From contig DPHD01000092.1 in assembly GCA_003523085.1 (NCBI GenBank), positions 1 through 18,528 on the forward strand: 18,528 nt of DNA, given 5' to 3'. The position numbers and the translations under genes were made by a program. Within the stretch, counting starts at the first letter, position 1. The number at the start of each line of letters is the position of its first letter. Below, piece by piece: positions 12,482-18,528 of this stretch. Below the pieces are notes generated by a model. The model saw only the letters and a list, made by a program, of their open reading frames with translations, had not been told where the DNA came from and ran no database searches. The stretch is from Oceanospirillaceae bacterium. GTDB lineage: Bacteria > Pseudomonadota > Gammaproteobacteria > Pseudomonadales > Balneatricaceae.

Positions 12482-13609
12482 ATGCTCAATCCCACCGTCA
12501 AAAAAATCAGCCTATATAGCCTTGGTTTCATTATTCTGCTGGGCGTTACTTTTGCCCTAGGGCATCGTAGCATCATGCCTATACTCATCCCCTTAAACGA
12601 TCTACCGGCACCCACAGGCCCCTATGCTGTGGGTACGCAAATGTTTGAATGGCGCGATGACTGCCGTGATGAGTGGTTTACCGAAGAGCAAGGCGACAAA
12701 CGCCGTATTGTGGTACAAACTTGGTACCCTACACAGGCCTCCGATGTTAAACCTCTGCCCTACTTGGCCAATCCAGACCAATGGCTCCCCGCCTTGAGTG
12801 TAGTGTTGCAGCTACCCCAATTTCTGTTTAACCATTTAACCGATATCGATACCCATTCGGTTCTCAATGCACCGTTACATCCCGAAGTGACGCAAACTCC
12901 GCTGGTGGTGTTTTCCCATGGCATTTGGGGCATGCGTTTTCAAAACACCGCACAATTTGAAGCCTTGGCCAGCCGTGGTTACATTGTACTCGCCGTAGAC
13001 CACGCCTATGATGCCAGCCTCACCATCTTTAACGATGGCACCATTGCCGATTTCCGTTCTGGCTACGAGGGCGAACTCAGCGAAGACGAGTTTTGGGCAC
13101 TGCGTAATCCGCAAGTTAAAACCCGCGTTGCCGACATCGACTTTATGATCAACACCGTGGCCCAAAAAGCCGCTGCCCAAGACCCATTGTGGGGCGCAGC
13201 AGACTTACAACACATTGGTATGTTCGGCCACTCTTATGGGGGTGCTACCAGCGTCGTTGCGGCCCACCAAGACCCGCGTATAGACGCCACCATTGTGCTA
13301 GACGGTTGGATATTGCCCGTGCCGCCTCAAGTCGTTGAGCAAGGTGTAAAAACACCCATACTCTTCATTGGTCGTGAAACTTGGCCTGATCCGCTAAACT
13401 ACCAAAAACTAGACGTTTTACTCAGCAACAGCCCAAACCACAAATCGGTGCTGATGCCAGGCACAGAGCACTTTGACTTCTCGGACGCGCCGTTATTCTC
13501 TCCGTTTATGCAAACCGTAGGCCTAGCCGGCACCATACCCGCAAAACAGCTCGCTGCAGATCTAGAGCAACGTATTGTGGGCTTTTTTGACCAGCATTTG
13601 CTCAATTAG
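12482..13609 (+). CDS. PAF-acetylhydrolase-like alpha/beta hydrolase, membrane-anchored or secreted
   Basis: A 375-residue serine hydrolase resembling the platelet-activating factor acetylhydrolase (isoform II) family of alpha/beta hydrolases, which cleave short acyl esters of phospholipids or other esters. A basic N-terminus and hydrophobic segment (9-26) suggest a signal anchor or uncleaved signal, so the domain probably lies outside the inner membrane. VVFSHGIWGMR (142-152) is the oxyanion-side motif. The nucleophile is S251 in GHSYGG, with D274 (VLDGW) and H330 (GTEHFDF) as the likely triad partners. The ATG at 12482 has no clear Shine-Dalgarno, but a longer frame from a GTG at 12431 would read through the extended -10. 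There is no obvious link to arginine use. Confidence 0.78.
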   Translation: MLNPTVKKISLYSLGFIILLGVTFALGHRSIMPILIPLNDLPAPTGPYAVGTQMFEWRDDCRDEWFTEEQGDKRRIVVQTWYPTQASDVKPLPYLANPDQWLPALSVVLQLPQFLFNHLTDIDTHSVLNAPLHPEVTQTPLVVFSHGIWGMRFQNTAQFEALASRGYIVLAVDHAYDASLTIFNDGTIADFRSGYEGELSEDEFWALRNPQVKTRVADIDFMINTVAQKAAAQDPLWGAADLQHIGMFGHSYGGATSVVAAHQDPRIDATIVLDGWILPVPPQVVEQGVKTPILFIGRETWPDPLNYQKLDVLLSNSPNHKSVLMPGTEHFDFSDAPLFSPFMQTVGLAGTIPAKQLAADLEQRIVGFFDQHLLN

Positions 13610-13629
13610 CTTAAGTGTGGAGGCTTACC

Positions 13630-13872
13630 TTGAACAAATCACAAGTTAATATGCACGAAGCAAAATCTCGTCTATCTGAGCTTGGCGAACGCGTGTGGCA
13701 AGGCGAACGTGTGGTCATTGCCAAAGCGGGCAAACCCTACTTGGATTTACTTCCGCACAAAGAAGTCATTCAAGACCGCGAGCCTGGAAGGCTTAAAGGT
13801 AAAATATTTATCGCACCAGACTTTGATCAGACTAGCGATGACATCATCAGTTCATTTGAAGCGCCCTTATGA
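13630..13872 (+). CDS. Phd/YefM-family antitoxin
   Basis: An 80-residue antitoxin of the Phd/YefM type, which neutralises the PIN-domain toxin encoded next and represses the operon. The N-terminal DNA-binding fold shows the family pattern: VNMHEAKSRLSEL (6-18), then RVVIAKAGKPYLDLLP (27-42), followed by a disordered acidic C-terminus that would wrap the toxin. I chose the TTG at 13630 because GGAGG lies 6 bp upstream; the longer GTG frame from 13615 has the ribosome binding site inside it. The stop overlaps the toxin start by 4 bp (ATGA), so translation is coupled. Confidence 0.85.
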   Translation: MNKSQVNMHEAKSRLSELGERVWQGERVVIAKAGKPYLDLLPHKEVIQDREPGRLKGKIFIAPDFDQTSDDIISSFEAPL

Positions 13873-14255
13873 AGCGGTTATTGTTAGACACCCATGTACT
13901 CTTGTGGTGGTTAACTGACGACCCTAAACTGGGCTCTAAAACCAAAAAAATGCTGATCAGACCAAGTAATACCGTATTTATCAGCGCTGCAAGTATTTGG
14001 GAAATGAGTATCAAATCAACTCTTGGACAACTACAAATCCCCTCCGATATCGTCACTGTAATTGACGACGAAGGTTTCGAGCAGCTACCCGTTAGCTCAT
14101 TTCATGCTCACCAAGCTGGCCAACTGAAACCCATACACAAGGACCCTTTTGACAGAGTGCTCATTGCTCAGACGCAGGCCGAAGGCCTAATGCTCGTTAC
14201 TGCAGATACTTTTATTACCCAGTATGGCATCCAAACACTGAATCCTCATCATTGA
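13869..14255 (+). CDS. vapC: PIN-domain toxin (VapC family)
   Basis: A 128-residue PIN-domain ribonuclease that would cleave RNA (often tRNA or rRNA) when released from its antitoxin. The acidic metal-binding residues are present: D7 in LLLDTHVLLWWL, E45 in SIWEMSIK, and D92/D95 in HKDPFDR with D113 in TADTF. The KDPFDRVLIAQTQ motif is typical of the sub-group paired with Phd-type antitoxins. The toxin should be active. One base after its stop lies the ATG of pilD, so the TA operon appears to run directly into the prepilin peptidase gene. Confidence 0.87.
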   Translation: MKRLLLDTHVLLWWLTDDPKLGSKTKKMLIRPSNTVFISAASIWEMSIKSTLGQLQIPSDIVTVIDDEGFEQLPVSSFHAHQAGQLKPIHKDPFDRVLIAQTQAEGLMLVTADTFITQYGIQTLNPHH

Positions 14256-14256
14256 C

Positions 14257-15144
14257 ATGCAAAGCCTAATCCAAATACTTCAAACCAACCCCGCATTTTG
14301 GCTGTGCGCCGCAACCCTATTTAGCCTACTGGTAGGCAGTTTCCTCAATGTGGTTATAGGCCGCCTGCCCAAAGCCATGCACAAACAATGGCAACAGGAT
14401 TGCCGGTTGCTGCTAGAGCTCGATGAAGAGCAAGACTCGGGGCAAACAACCCAACCCGCGATCGCGTCCATTGCATGGCCCGCCTCCCACTGTCCCAATT
14501 GTCACACGCCCCTCAAGTCATGGCATAACATTCCTGTTATTTCCTATCTATTACTTAAAGGCCAGTGTGCTTTCTGTAAGCTTCCCATTAGCCCGCGCTA
14601 TCCTGCTATTGAACTACTTACCGCGGTGTTAGGGTTTTGTGTGGCATGGGTACTCGGGCCTAGCCTAAGCGGTGTGTTGGGCCTGGTGCTAGTGTACTTT
14701 TTAGTAGCCATGAGCTTTATAGACCTAGACCATAAACTACTGCCCGACCAACTCACCCTGCCCCTTATGTGGCTGGGTTTAATCCTCAATGCCTTTGGCA
14801 CCCTCACCTCATTGGAGTCTGCGGTATGGGGTGCCATAGGGGGTTACATGTCGTTATGGCTGGTGTACTGGGGCTTTCGACTTGCCACCGGCAAACACGG
14901 CATGGGTTATGGCGACTTTAAACTTCTCGCTGCACTCGGCGCATGGTTAGGCTGGCAAGCATTACCCATGATTGTACTGATAGCCACAGTTACGGGAATA
15001 GTGGTAGGAGTTTTACTGCGCTTAAGCAACAAAACCACCGACCCACAAATGCCCTTCGGGCCATTTTTGAGTGTCGGCGGATTAGTATATTTGCTGCACG
15101 GCCAGCAGGCATGGGGCCTATTTAGCGTGGTATTTCTGCCCTAA
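14257..15144 (+). CDS. pilD: Type 4 prepilin peptidase / N-methyltransferase (PilD)
   Basis: A 295-residue polytopic inner-membrane aspartic protease that cleaves and N-methylates type IV prepilins and type II secretion pseudopilins. GSFLNVVIGRLP (27-38) opens the methyltransferase region. Two CxxC pairs (C79/C82 and C104/C107) form its zinc site. The catalytic aspartates lie in FIDLDHKLLPD (154-164) and in GMGYGDFK (D220). Length is typical. The usual neighbours pilB, pilC and coaE are missing: the gene starts one base after a vapC toxin and converges on msrP, overlapping its stop by 3 bp. The stretch ELDEEQDSGQTTQ (54-66), between the N-terminal motif and the first cysteine pair, is an acidic loop. 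Confidence 0.93.
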   Translation: MQSLIQILQTNPAFWLCAATLFSLLVGSFLNVVIGRLPKAMHKQWQQDCRLLLELDEEQDSGQTTQPAIASIAWPASHCPNCHTPLKSWHNIPVISYLLLKGQCAFCKLPISPRYPAIELLTAVLGFCVAWVLGPSLSGVLGLVLVYFLVAMSFIDLDHKLLPDQLTLPLMWLGLILNAFGTLTSLESAVWGAIGGYMSLWLVYWGFRLATGKHGMGYGDFKLLAALGAWLGWQALPMIVLIATVTGIVVGVLLRLSNKTTDPQMPFGPFLSVGGLVYLLHGQQAWGLFSVVFLP

Positions 15145-16085
15145 TAAAAGTACAAACGATTGTCTGGGTCGGGGTACATGTGCGCCACTTGATCTGCGTA
15201 GCCATTAAATAACAAGGTGGGTTTACGGCCTCGCTCGCCAATCACCCGTTCCGTAGCTTGGCTCCATCTTGGGTGGTCAAAACGCGGATTAACATTGGCA
15301 TAAAAACCGTATTCACGATCATTTTGCTTCCACCAAGTGCCGTGGGGCATGTGTTCTACCAGTTCAATCTTAACAATGGATTTGATGTACTTAAAACCAT
15401 ATTTCCACGGCACAACCAGACGTAAAGGCGCGCCATTTTGCTGCTCTAAGGGTTTATCGTAAATACCAGTGGCCATCATGGTTAATGGGTTCATGGCCTC
15501 TTCAATCGTCAAACCTTCTACATAGGCGCCACCAGGCCAACCGGCATTCGGCATTTGTATAGGGTCATTGAGTGTAGTGAAACGAACAAACTTAGCTTTA
15601 CTGTTGGGCTGGGCCGAACCAATGATATCCGCCAATTTAATGCCATTCCAAGGGATCACCATGGACCAGGCTTCTACGCAACGAAAACGGTGAATATGAT
15701 TCTCTATGGCGTGTTCACCCTTGATTTCAGCGATATCATAAACACCCGATTTGTCGGCTCCCGGGCCGCCAATTTCGACACTCCAAGGTGAGGTAATCAG
15801 GGTTTTATCAGCTTCACCTGGGTCATCTTTGCCATAGCCAAACTCATAATAGTTATTGTAGCTAGTGATGGTGTCTAATGGTGTGGGTTGCAACACAATG
15901 TTGGCCGCGTCTGGCATGGATTCTATCGGTGGGAAAGGCTGATCAGCGCCACCTTGCGGGGTGTTCAGTACCGCATAGCCTTTATCAACGATAGGCAATG
16001 CAAGTATTCCAAGCCCTGCTGCAATAAATGTCCGGCGTTTTTTATAGATTTTTTCAGGGGTAATTTCAGATGACTTAATGGGCAT
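15141..16085 (-). CDS. msrP: Periplasmic methionine sulfoxide reductase, molybdopterin subunit MsrP
   Basis: A 314-residue molybdopterin enzyme that repairs oxidised methionine in periplasmic proteins using electrons from MsrQ. The N-terminus carries a Tat signal (KKRRTFIAAGLGILALP, twin arginines at 17-18), as needed for export of a folded cofactor protein. The molybdenum-ligating cysteine is C136 in RFRCVEAW, followed by WSMVIPWNG. Other family motifs are NDPIQMPNAGWPGGAYVEGL and GAPLRLVVPWKYGFKYIKSI. GGAGGT lies 7 bp before the ATG, inside the 3' end of msrQ, and the two frames overlap by 11 bp. The order msrQ then msrP is opposite to Escherichia coli yedYZ. Confidence 0.93.
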   Translation of the reverse strand: MPIKSSEITPEKIYKKRRTFIAAGLGILALPIVDKGYAVLNTPQGGADQPFPPIESMPDAANIVLQPTPLDTITSYNNYYEFGYGKDDPGEADKTLITSPWSVEIGGPGADKSGVYDIAEIKGEHAIENHIHRFRCVEAWSMVIPWNGIKLADIIGSAQPNSKAKFVRFTTLNDPIQMPNAGWPGGAYVEGLTIEEAMNPLTMMATGIYDKPLEQQNGAPLRLVVPWKYGFKYIKSIVKIELVEHMPHGTWWKQNDREYGFYANVNPRFDHPRWSQATERVIGERGRKPTLLFNGYADQVAHMYPDPDNRLYFY

Positions 16086-16656
16086 TTCGATACCTCCAAA
16101 CTAACAATAAAACCAGCACAAGCCCCATCAAAATAGGCTCTATAACATCTGACTTTTGCGCCATAAAATGATGTGCAATGACGGCAGGTACGGCCATATA
16201 AGTGAGCGTGTGTAAGCTCTGCCAAGGTCGGTAACCCAAGCGCCGTAAAGCCCACTTATTGGAGGTAATAGCTAAAGGCAACAACAATACAAACGCCAAT
16301 ATACCCAATAATATAAACAGGTTGCCGGCAATTTCATCCCACATCAAGCTCCAATCATAGGCAAACTCTAAAGCGATCCACACCAGCAAGTGAACTGCAC
16401 CATACACAAAACCCCATACGCCCACATTACGGCGCATGGTTAGGTTTCGCCGCACCCAATTCCAACGTTTGCTTAACGGCGTAAACATCAAACTAATAAG
16501 TAACAAATAAGCACCGTAACGGCCAGTAAAGTCACGTAGCTCAGACACAAAGTCGGGGCTTGTGACGGCATCGACAATGCCCCATATCAGGCCTAAGCAT
16601 AGACCCATATTAAGAACATGTTTGCGTGTTGATAAAGGGATTGAGTGCGTTTTCAT
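16075..16656 (-). CDS. msrQ: Haem-binding membrane subunit MsrQ
   Basis: An inner-membrane b-haem protein that carries electrons from quinol or flavin to MsrP. It has about six hydrophobic segments and family landmarks including LRDFTGRYGAYLLLISLMFTPL, VRRNLTMRRNVGVWGF, the haem-ligand histidine in GAVHLLVW, WQSLHTLTYMAV, and AVIAHHFMAQKS. I prefer the ATG at 16656 (193 residues) because it places the first motif at the same distance from the start as in E. coli MsrQ. Upstream in-frame ATGs at 16674 and 16698 (207 residues) cannot be excluded, and none has a clear ribosome binding site. The gene is divergent from the ammonium-sensor gene, with an intergenic gap of about 110 bp. Confidence 0.87.
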   Translation of the reverse strand: MKTHSIPLSTRKHVLNMGLCLGLIWGIVDAVTSPDFVSELRDFTGRYGAYLLLISLMFTPLSKRWNWVRRNLTMRRNVGVWGFVYGAVHLLVWIALEFAYDWSLMWDEIAGNLFILLGILAFVLLLPLAITSNKWALRRLGYRPWQSLHTLTYMAVPAVIAHHFMAQKSDVIEPILMGLVLVLLLVWRYRNAH

Positions 16657-16765
16657 ACCAGGAGTAAAACCCATTACTTGACCAAGATCAATTTCCATAG
16701 GAGTATTGGAGTTAATCTTTTCACATAAAATCTTGCGGTATTAAATTAAACCAAGGCCCCAATCC

Positions 16766-18528
16766 ATGCAACTACAACACATAGATAACCTTTGGATGTT
16801 AGTTTGCGCGGCGTTAGTCATGTTGATGCAAATTGGTTTTATTTGTTTAGAAGATGGCCAAGTTAGGCGTAAAAACTCGGTCAATGTTGCTATTAAAAAC
16901 ATTATCGACTTTGCGTTGGCTGCGGGTATCTTTTGGCTGTTTGGTTTTGGTTTTATGTTTGCTGGGGGTTTTTCCCAGTGGCACCTAGCAAGCGACTACT
17001 TTCTTTTTTCTAGCACCGATTTAGGCCTCAATACGGTCTTCTTATTTCAATTAATGTTTGCAGGTACAGCCGCCACCATCGTCTCTGGCGCAGTGGCCGA
17101 ACGCATTCGTTTTTCAGCTTACCTCATTCTCACCTGCCTAGTGGCTATCGTGGTATACCCCACCTTCGGTCAATGGGTTTGGGGCGGCGCGTTACCTATC
17201 GATGGTGTAGCCACGGGCTGGCTGTCAGCCTTGGGCTTTGTCGACTTTGCTGGCGTCAGTGTAGTTCACGCCACAGGCGGATGGGTGGCCCTTGCTGCCG
17301 TTATTGTATTAGGCGAACGGACCGGCCGCTTCGACAAAAAACGCCCAGTGATGAAGGCGCAAAACTTGCCTATGTCTGCCGTGGGCGTGTTACTGCTGTG
17401 GCTGGGGTGGTTTGGCTTTAACGGTGGCTCAGCCTTTGCCCTGACGGACGCTACATCCGGCATTATAGTTATTACACTCATCGCAGGAGCCATGGGTGGT
17501 ATTGCGAACTTAGCCGCGTCCCAATGGCTACGTGGCTACCCAGACATCAAACTCATTTTTAACGGCGTCTTAGCAGGCTTAGTAAGTGTTACCGGGGTGG
17601 CCCATGCCATCGACATTAAACAAGCCATTATCATTGCCGCTATTGGTGCCTGGCATTGCTACGCGGGCACCATCTGGTTAGAACAACGTAAAATAGACGA
17701 CGTCGTGGGTGCTGTACCTACCCACGCTTTTGCCGGCACCTGGGGCATTATTGCCGTGGCGCTATTTGGCGATCCTAAGGTATTAGCCACGGGGCTAGAT
17801 TTTAGCAATCAATTGGCGGTTCAGCTGCTGGGCGCGGCGGCGTGCTTTGCCCTGAGCTTCGGTCTGATTTGGGCCCTGCTGAAACTCATTAATCAGTTTT
17901 ATCCGCTGCGCATACACCTCAATGCCGAACGTATGGGCCTCAATTTTGAGACCCACCACTTGGCTTCCGAACACAGCCAGTTGTTACAAGAAATTGACCA
18001 AATAAAGCATGCCGGCAACGGTCATAAAGCTAAACTAAACATCGACCCATTATCAGACATGGCTGAGCTTGCAGCTCAGTACAATGTGTTACTTAGAGAA
18101 GCCAATCTAGCGCGTAAGCAGGTGATTAAAGCCAATAACAGCTTGGAACAAAAAGTGTTATTGCGTACCCAAGAACTGACCCTTGCACGTAATCAAGCAC
18201 AAGCCGCAGCACAAGCAAAAACTAATTTTTTAGCCACCATGAGCCATGAAATACGCACCCCTATGAATGGCGTGATGGGCATGGTTGAACTGCTACAACA
18301 AACCGACCTCAACCAAGAAAAAGGAGAATTAGCTCAGGTAGTGGCAGAATCTGGCAGCACGTTATTGCATATCATCAACGATATTTTAGACTACTCAAAA
18401 ATCGAAGCTGGTCAATTAGAGGTCGAAAACATCGCCTTTAATATAGCCTCTGAAATTTCCACCGTTAACAAGTTGATGCAACCTAAAGCCCAATACAAAG
18501 GTTTGTCGCTATCGGTAGACATAGCACT
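16766..18528 (+). CDS. Amt ammonium-transporter/histidine kinase fusion, 3' end beyond window
   Basis: An open frame of 587 codons running off the right edge. AAGG lies 9 bp before the ATG. Residues 1 to about 395 are a complete Amt/Mep/Rh channel: VRRKNSVN near residue 33, FAGTAATIVSGAVAERIRF (98-116), D160, twin histidines H168 (VVHATGG) and H320 (VPTHAFAGTWG), and WFGFNGGSA (215-223). All pore residues of the family are kept. A helical linker (about 400-480) follows, and then a HisKA dimerisation domain with the phosphorylatable H494 in FLATMSHEIRTPMNG and ILDYSKIEAGQ. The ATPase domain, and probably receiver domains, should follow outside the window. It would sense or transport ammonium and signal by phosphorylation. 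An Amt-kinase fusion of this kind (Ks-Amt5 of Kuenenia) has been characterised, so the architecture is known but uncommon. Confidence 0.9.
   Translation, partial: MQLQHIDNLWMLVCAALVMLMQIGFICLEDGQVRRKNSVNVAIKNIIDFALAAGIFWLFGFGFMFAGGFSQWHLASDYFLFSSTDLGLNTVFLFQLMFAGTAATIVSGAVAERIRFSAYLILTCLVAIVVYPTFGQWVWGGALPIDGVATGWLSALGFVDFAGVSVVHATGGWVALAAVIVLGERTGRFDKKRPVMKAQNLPMSAVGVLLLWLGWFGFNGGSAFALTDATSGIIVITLIAGAMGGIANLAASQWLRGYPDIKLIFNGVLAGLVSVTGVAHAIDIKQAIIIAAIGAWHCYAGTIWLEQRKIDDVVGAVPTHAFAGTWGIIAVALFGDPKVLATGLDFSNQLAVQLLGAAACFALSFGLIWALLKLINQFYPLRIHLNAERMGLNFETHHLASEHSQLLQEIDQIKHAGNGHKAKLNIDPLSDMAELAAQYNVLLREANLARKQVIKANNSLEQKVLLRTQELTLARNQAQAAAQAKTNFLATMSHEIRTPMNGVMGMVELLQQTDLNQEKGELAQVVAESGSTLLHIINDILDYSKIEAGQLEVENIAFNIASEISTVNKLMQPKAQYKGLSLSVDIA

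Noticed and set aside
16700..16765. A sigma54 promoter for the ammonium-sensor gene
   Set aside because: The CAC and TTGC elements visible here are spaced too far apart to fit the -24/-12 consensus.

Overview
The window reads as chromosomal DNA of a gammaproteobacterium, probably marine or at least aerobic. The proteins I recognise (an AruH/AruI pair, PilD, MsrP/MsrQ, a type II sulfide:quinone oxidoreductase) look gammaproteobacterial. This placement is an inference; there is no rRNA or tRNA to fix it. The window is gene-dense: no stretch over 300 bases lacks a gene, and there is no CRISPR array or recognisable transposase.

Layout. 1-122 is the 5' part of a LOG-family gene on the minus strand. 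It diverges from a plus-strand operon (212-2557) encoding a sulfide:quinone oxidoreductase, a small P-loop kinase-like protein and a cytochrome b561. The minus-strand genes at 2567-4687 are a secreted M23 metallopeptidase, RidA and a guanidino-group hydrolase of the arginine deiminase/DDAH superfamily. At 4781-7912 lies a polar amino-acid ABC transporter (ATPase, binding protein, two permeases), with a cluster of REP-like hairpins between the binding-protein and permease genes. At 7909-8826 sits a compact minus-strand gene pair that looks like a toxin-antitoxin module with an unusual zinc-ribbon plus ribbon-helix-helix antitoxin. Then come a BetI-like TetR repressor (minus) and, divergently, arginine:pyruvate transaminase aruH and 2-ketoarginine decarboxylase aruI. 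After these are a PAF-acetylhydrolase-like lipase, a Phd/VapC toxin-antitoxin pair, prepilin peptidase pilD, msrP and msrQ (minus), and a large gene that runs off the right edge and fuses an ammonium-transporter (Amt) domain to a histidine kinase.

The central theme is 3.4-12.4 kb, an apparent regulon for uptake and catabolism of arginine or a related guanidino compound. The transporter would import the substrate. AruH and AruI would convert L-arginine to 2-ketoarginine and then 4-guanidinobutyraldehyde. The hydrolase would attack a guanidino group, and RidA would clear reactive enamine/imine intermediates. The same 22-bp sequence occurs, inverted, in the transporter/hydrolase divergent promoter (4733-4754) and in the aruH promoter (9582-9603). 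Both copies sit immediately downstream of matching TTGACT-N17/18-TACTAT promoter elements. A second palindrome of the same type exactly fills the spacer of the aruH promoter. The most economical reading is that the TetR protein at 8904-9506 represses all of these promoters. The later pathway steps (aldehyde dehydrogenase, guanidinobutyrase) are not in the window.

Beyond the regulon, the points most worth attention are the hybrid-antitoxin TA-like module with a possibly leaderless, self-repressed promoter, and the Amt-histidine kinase fusion.
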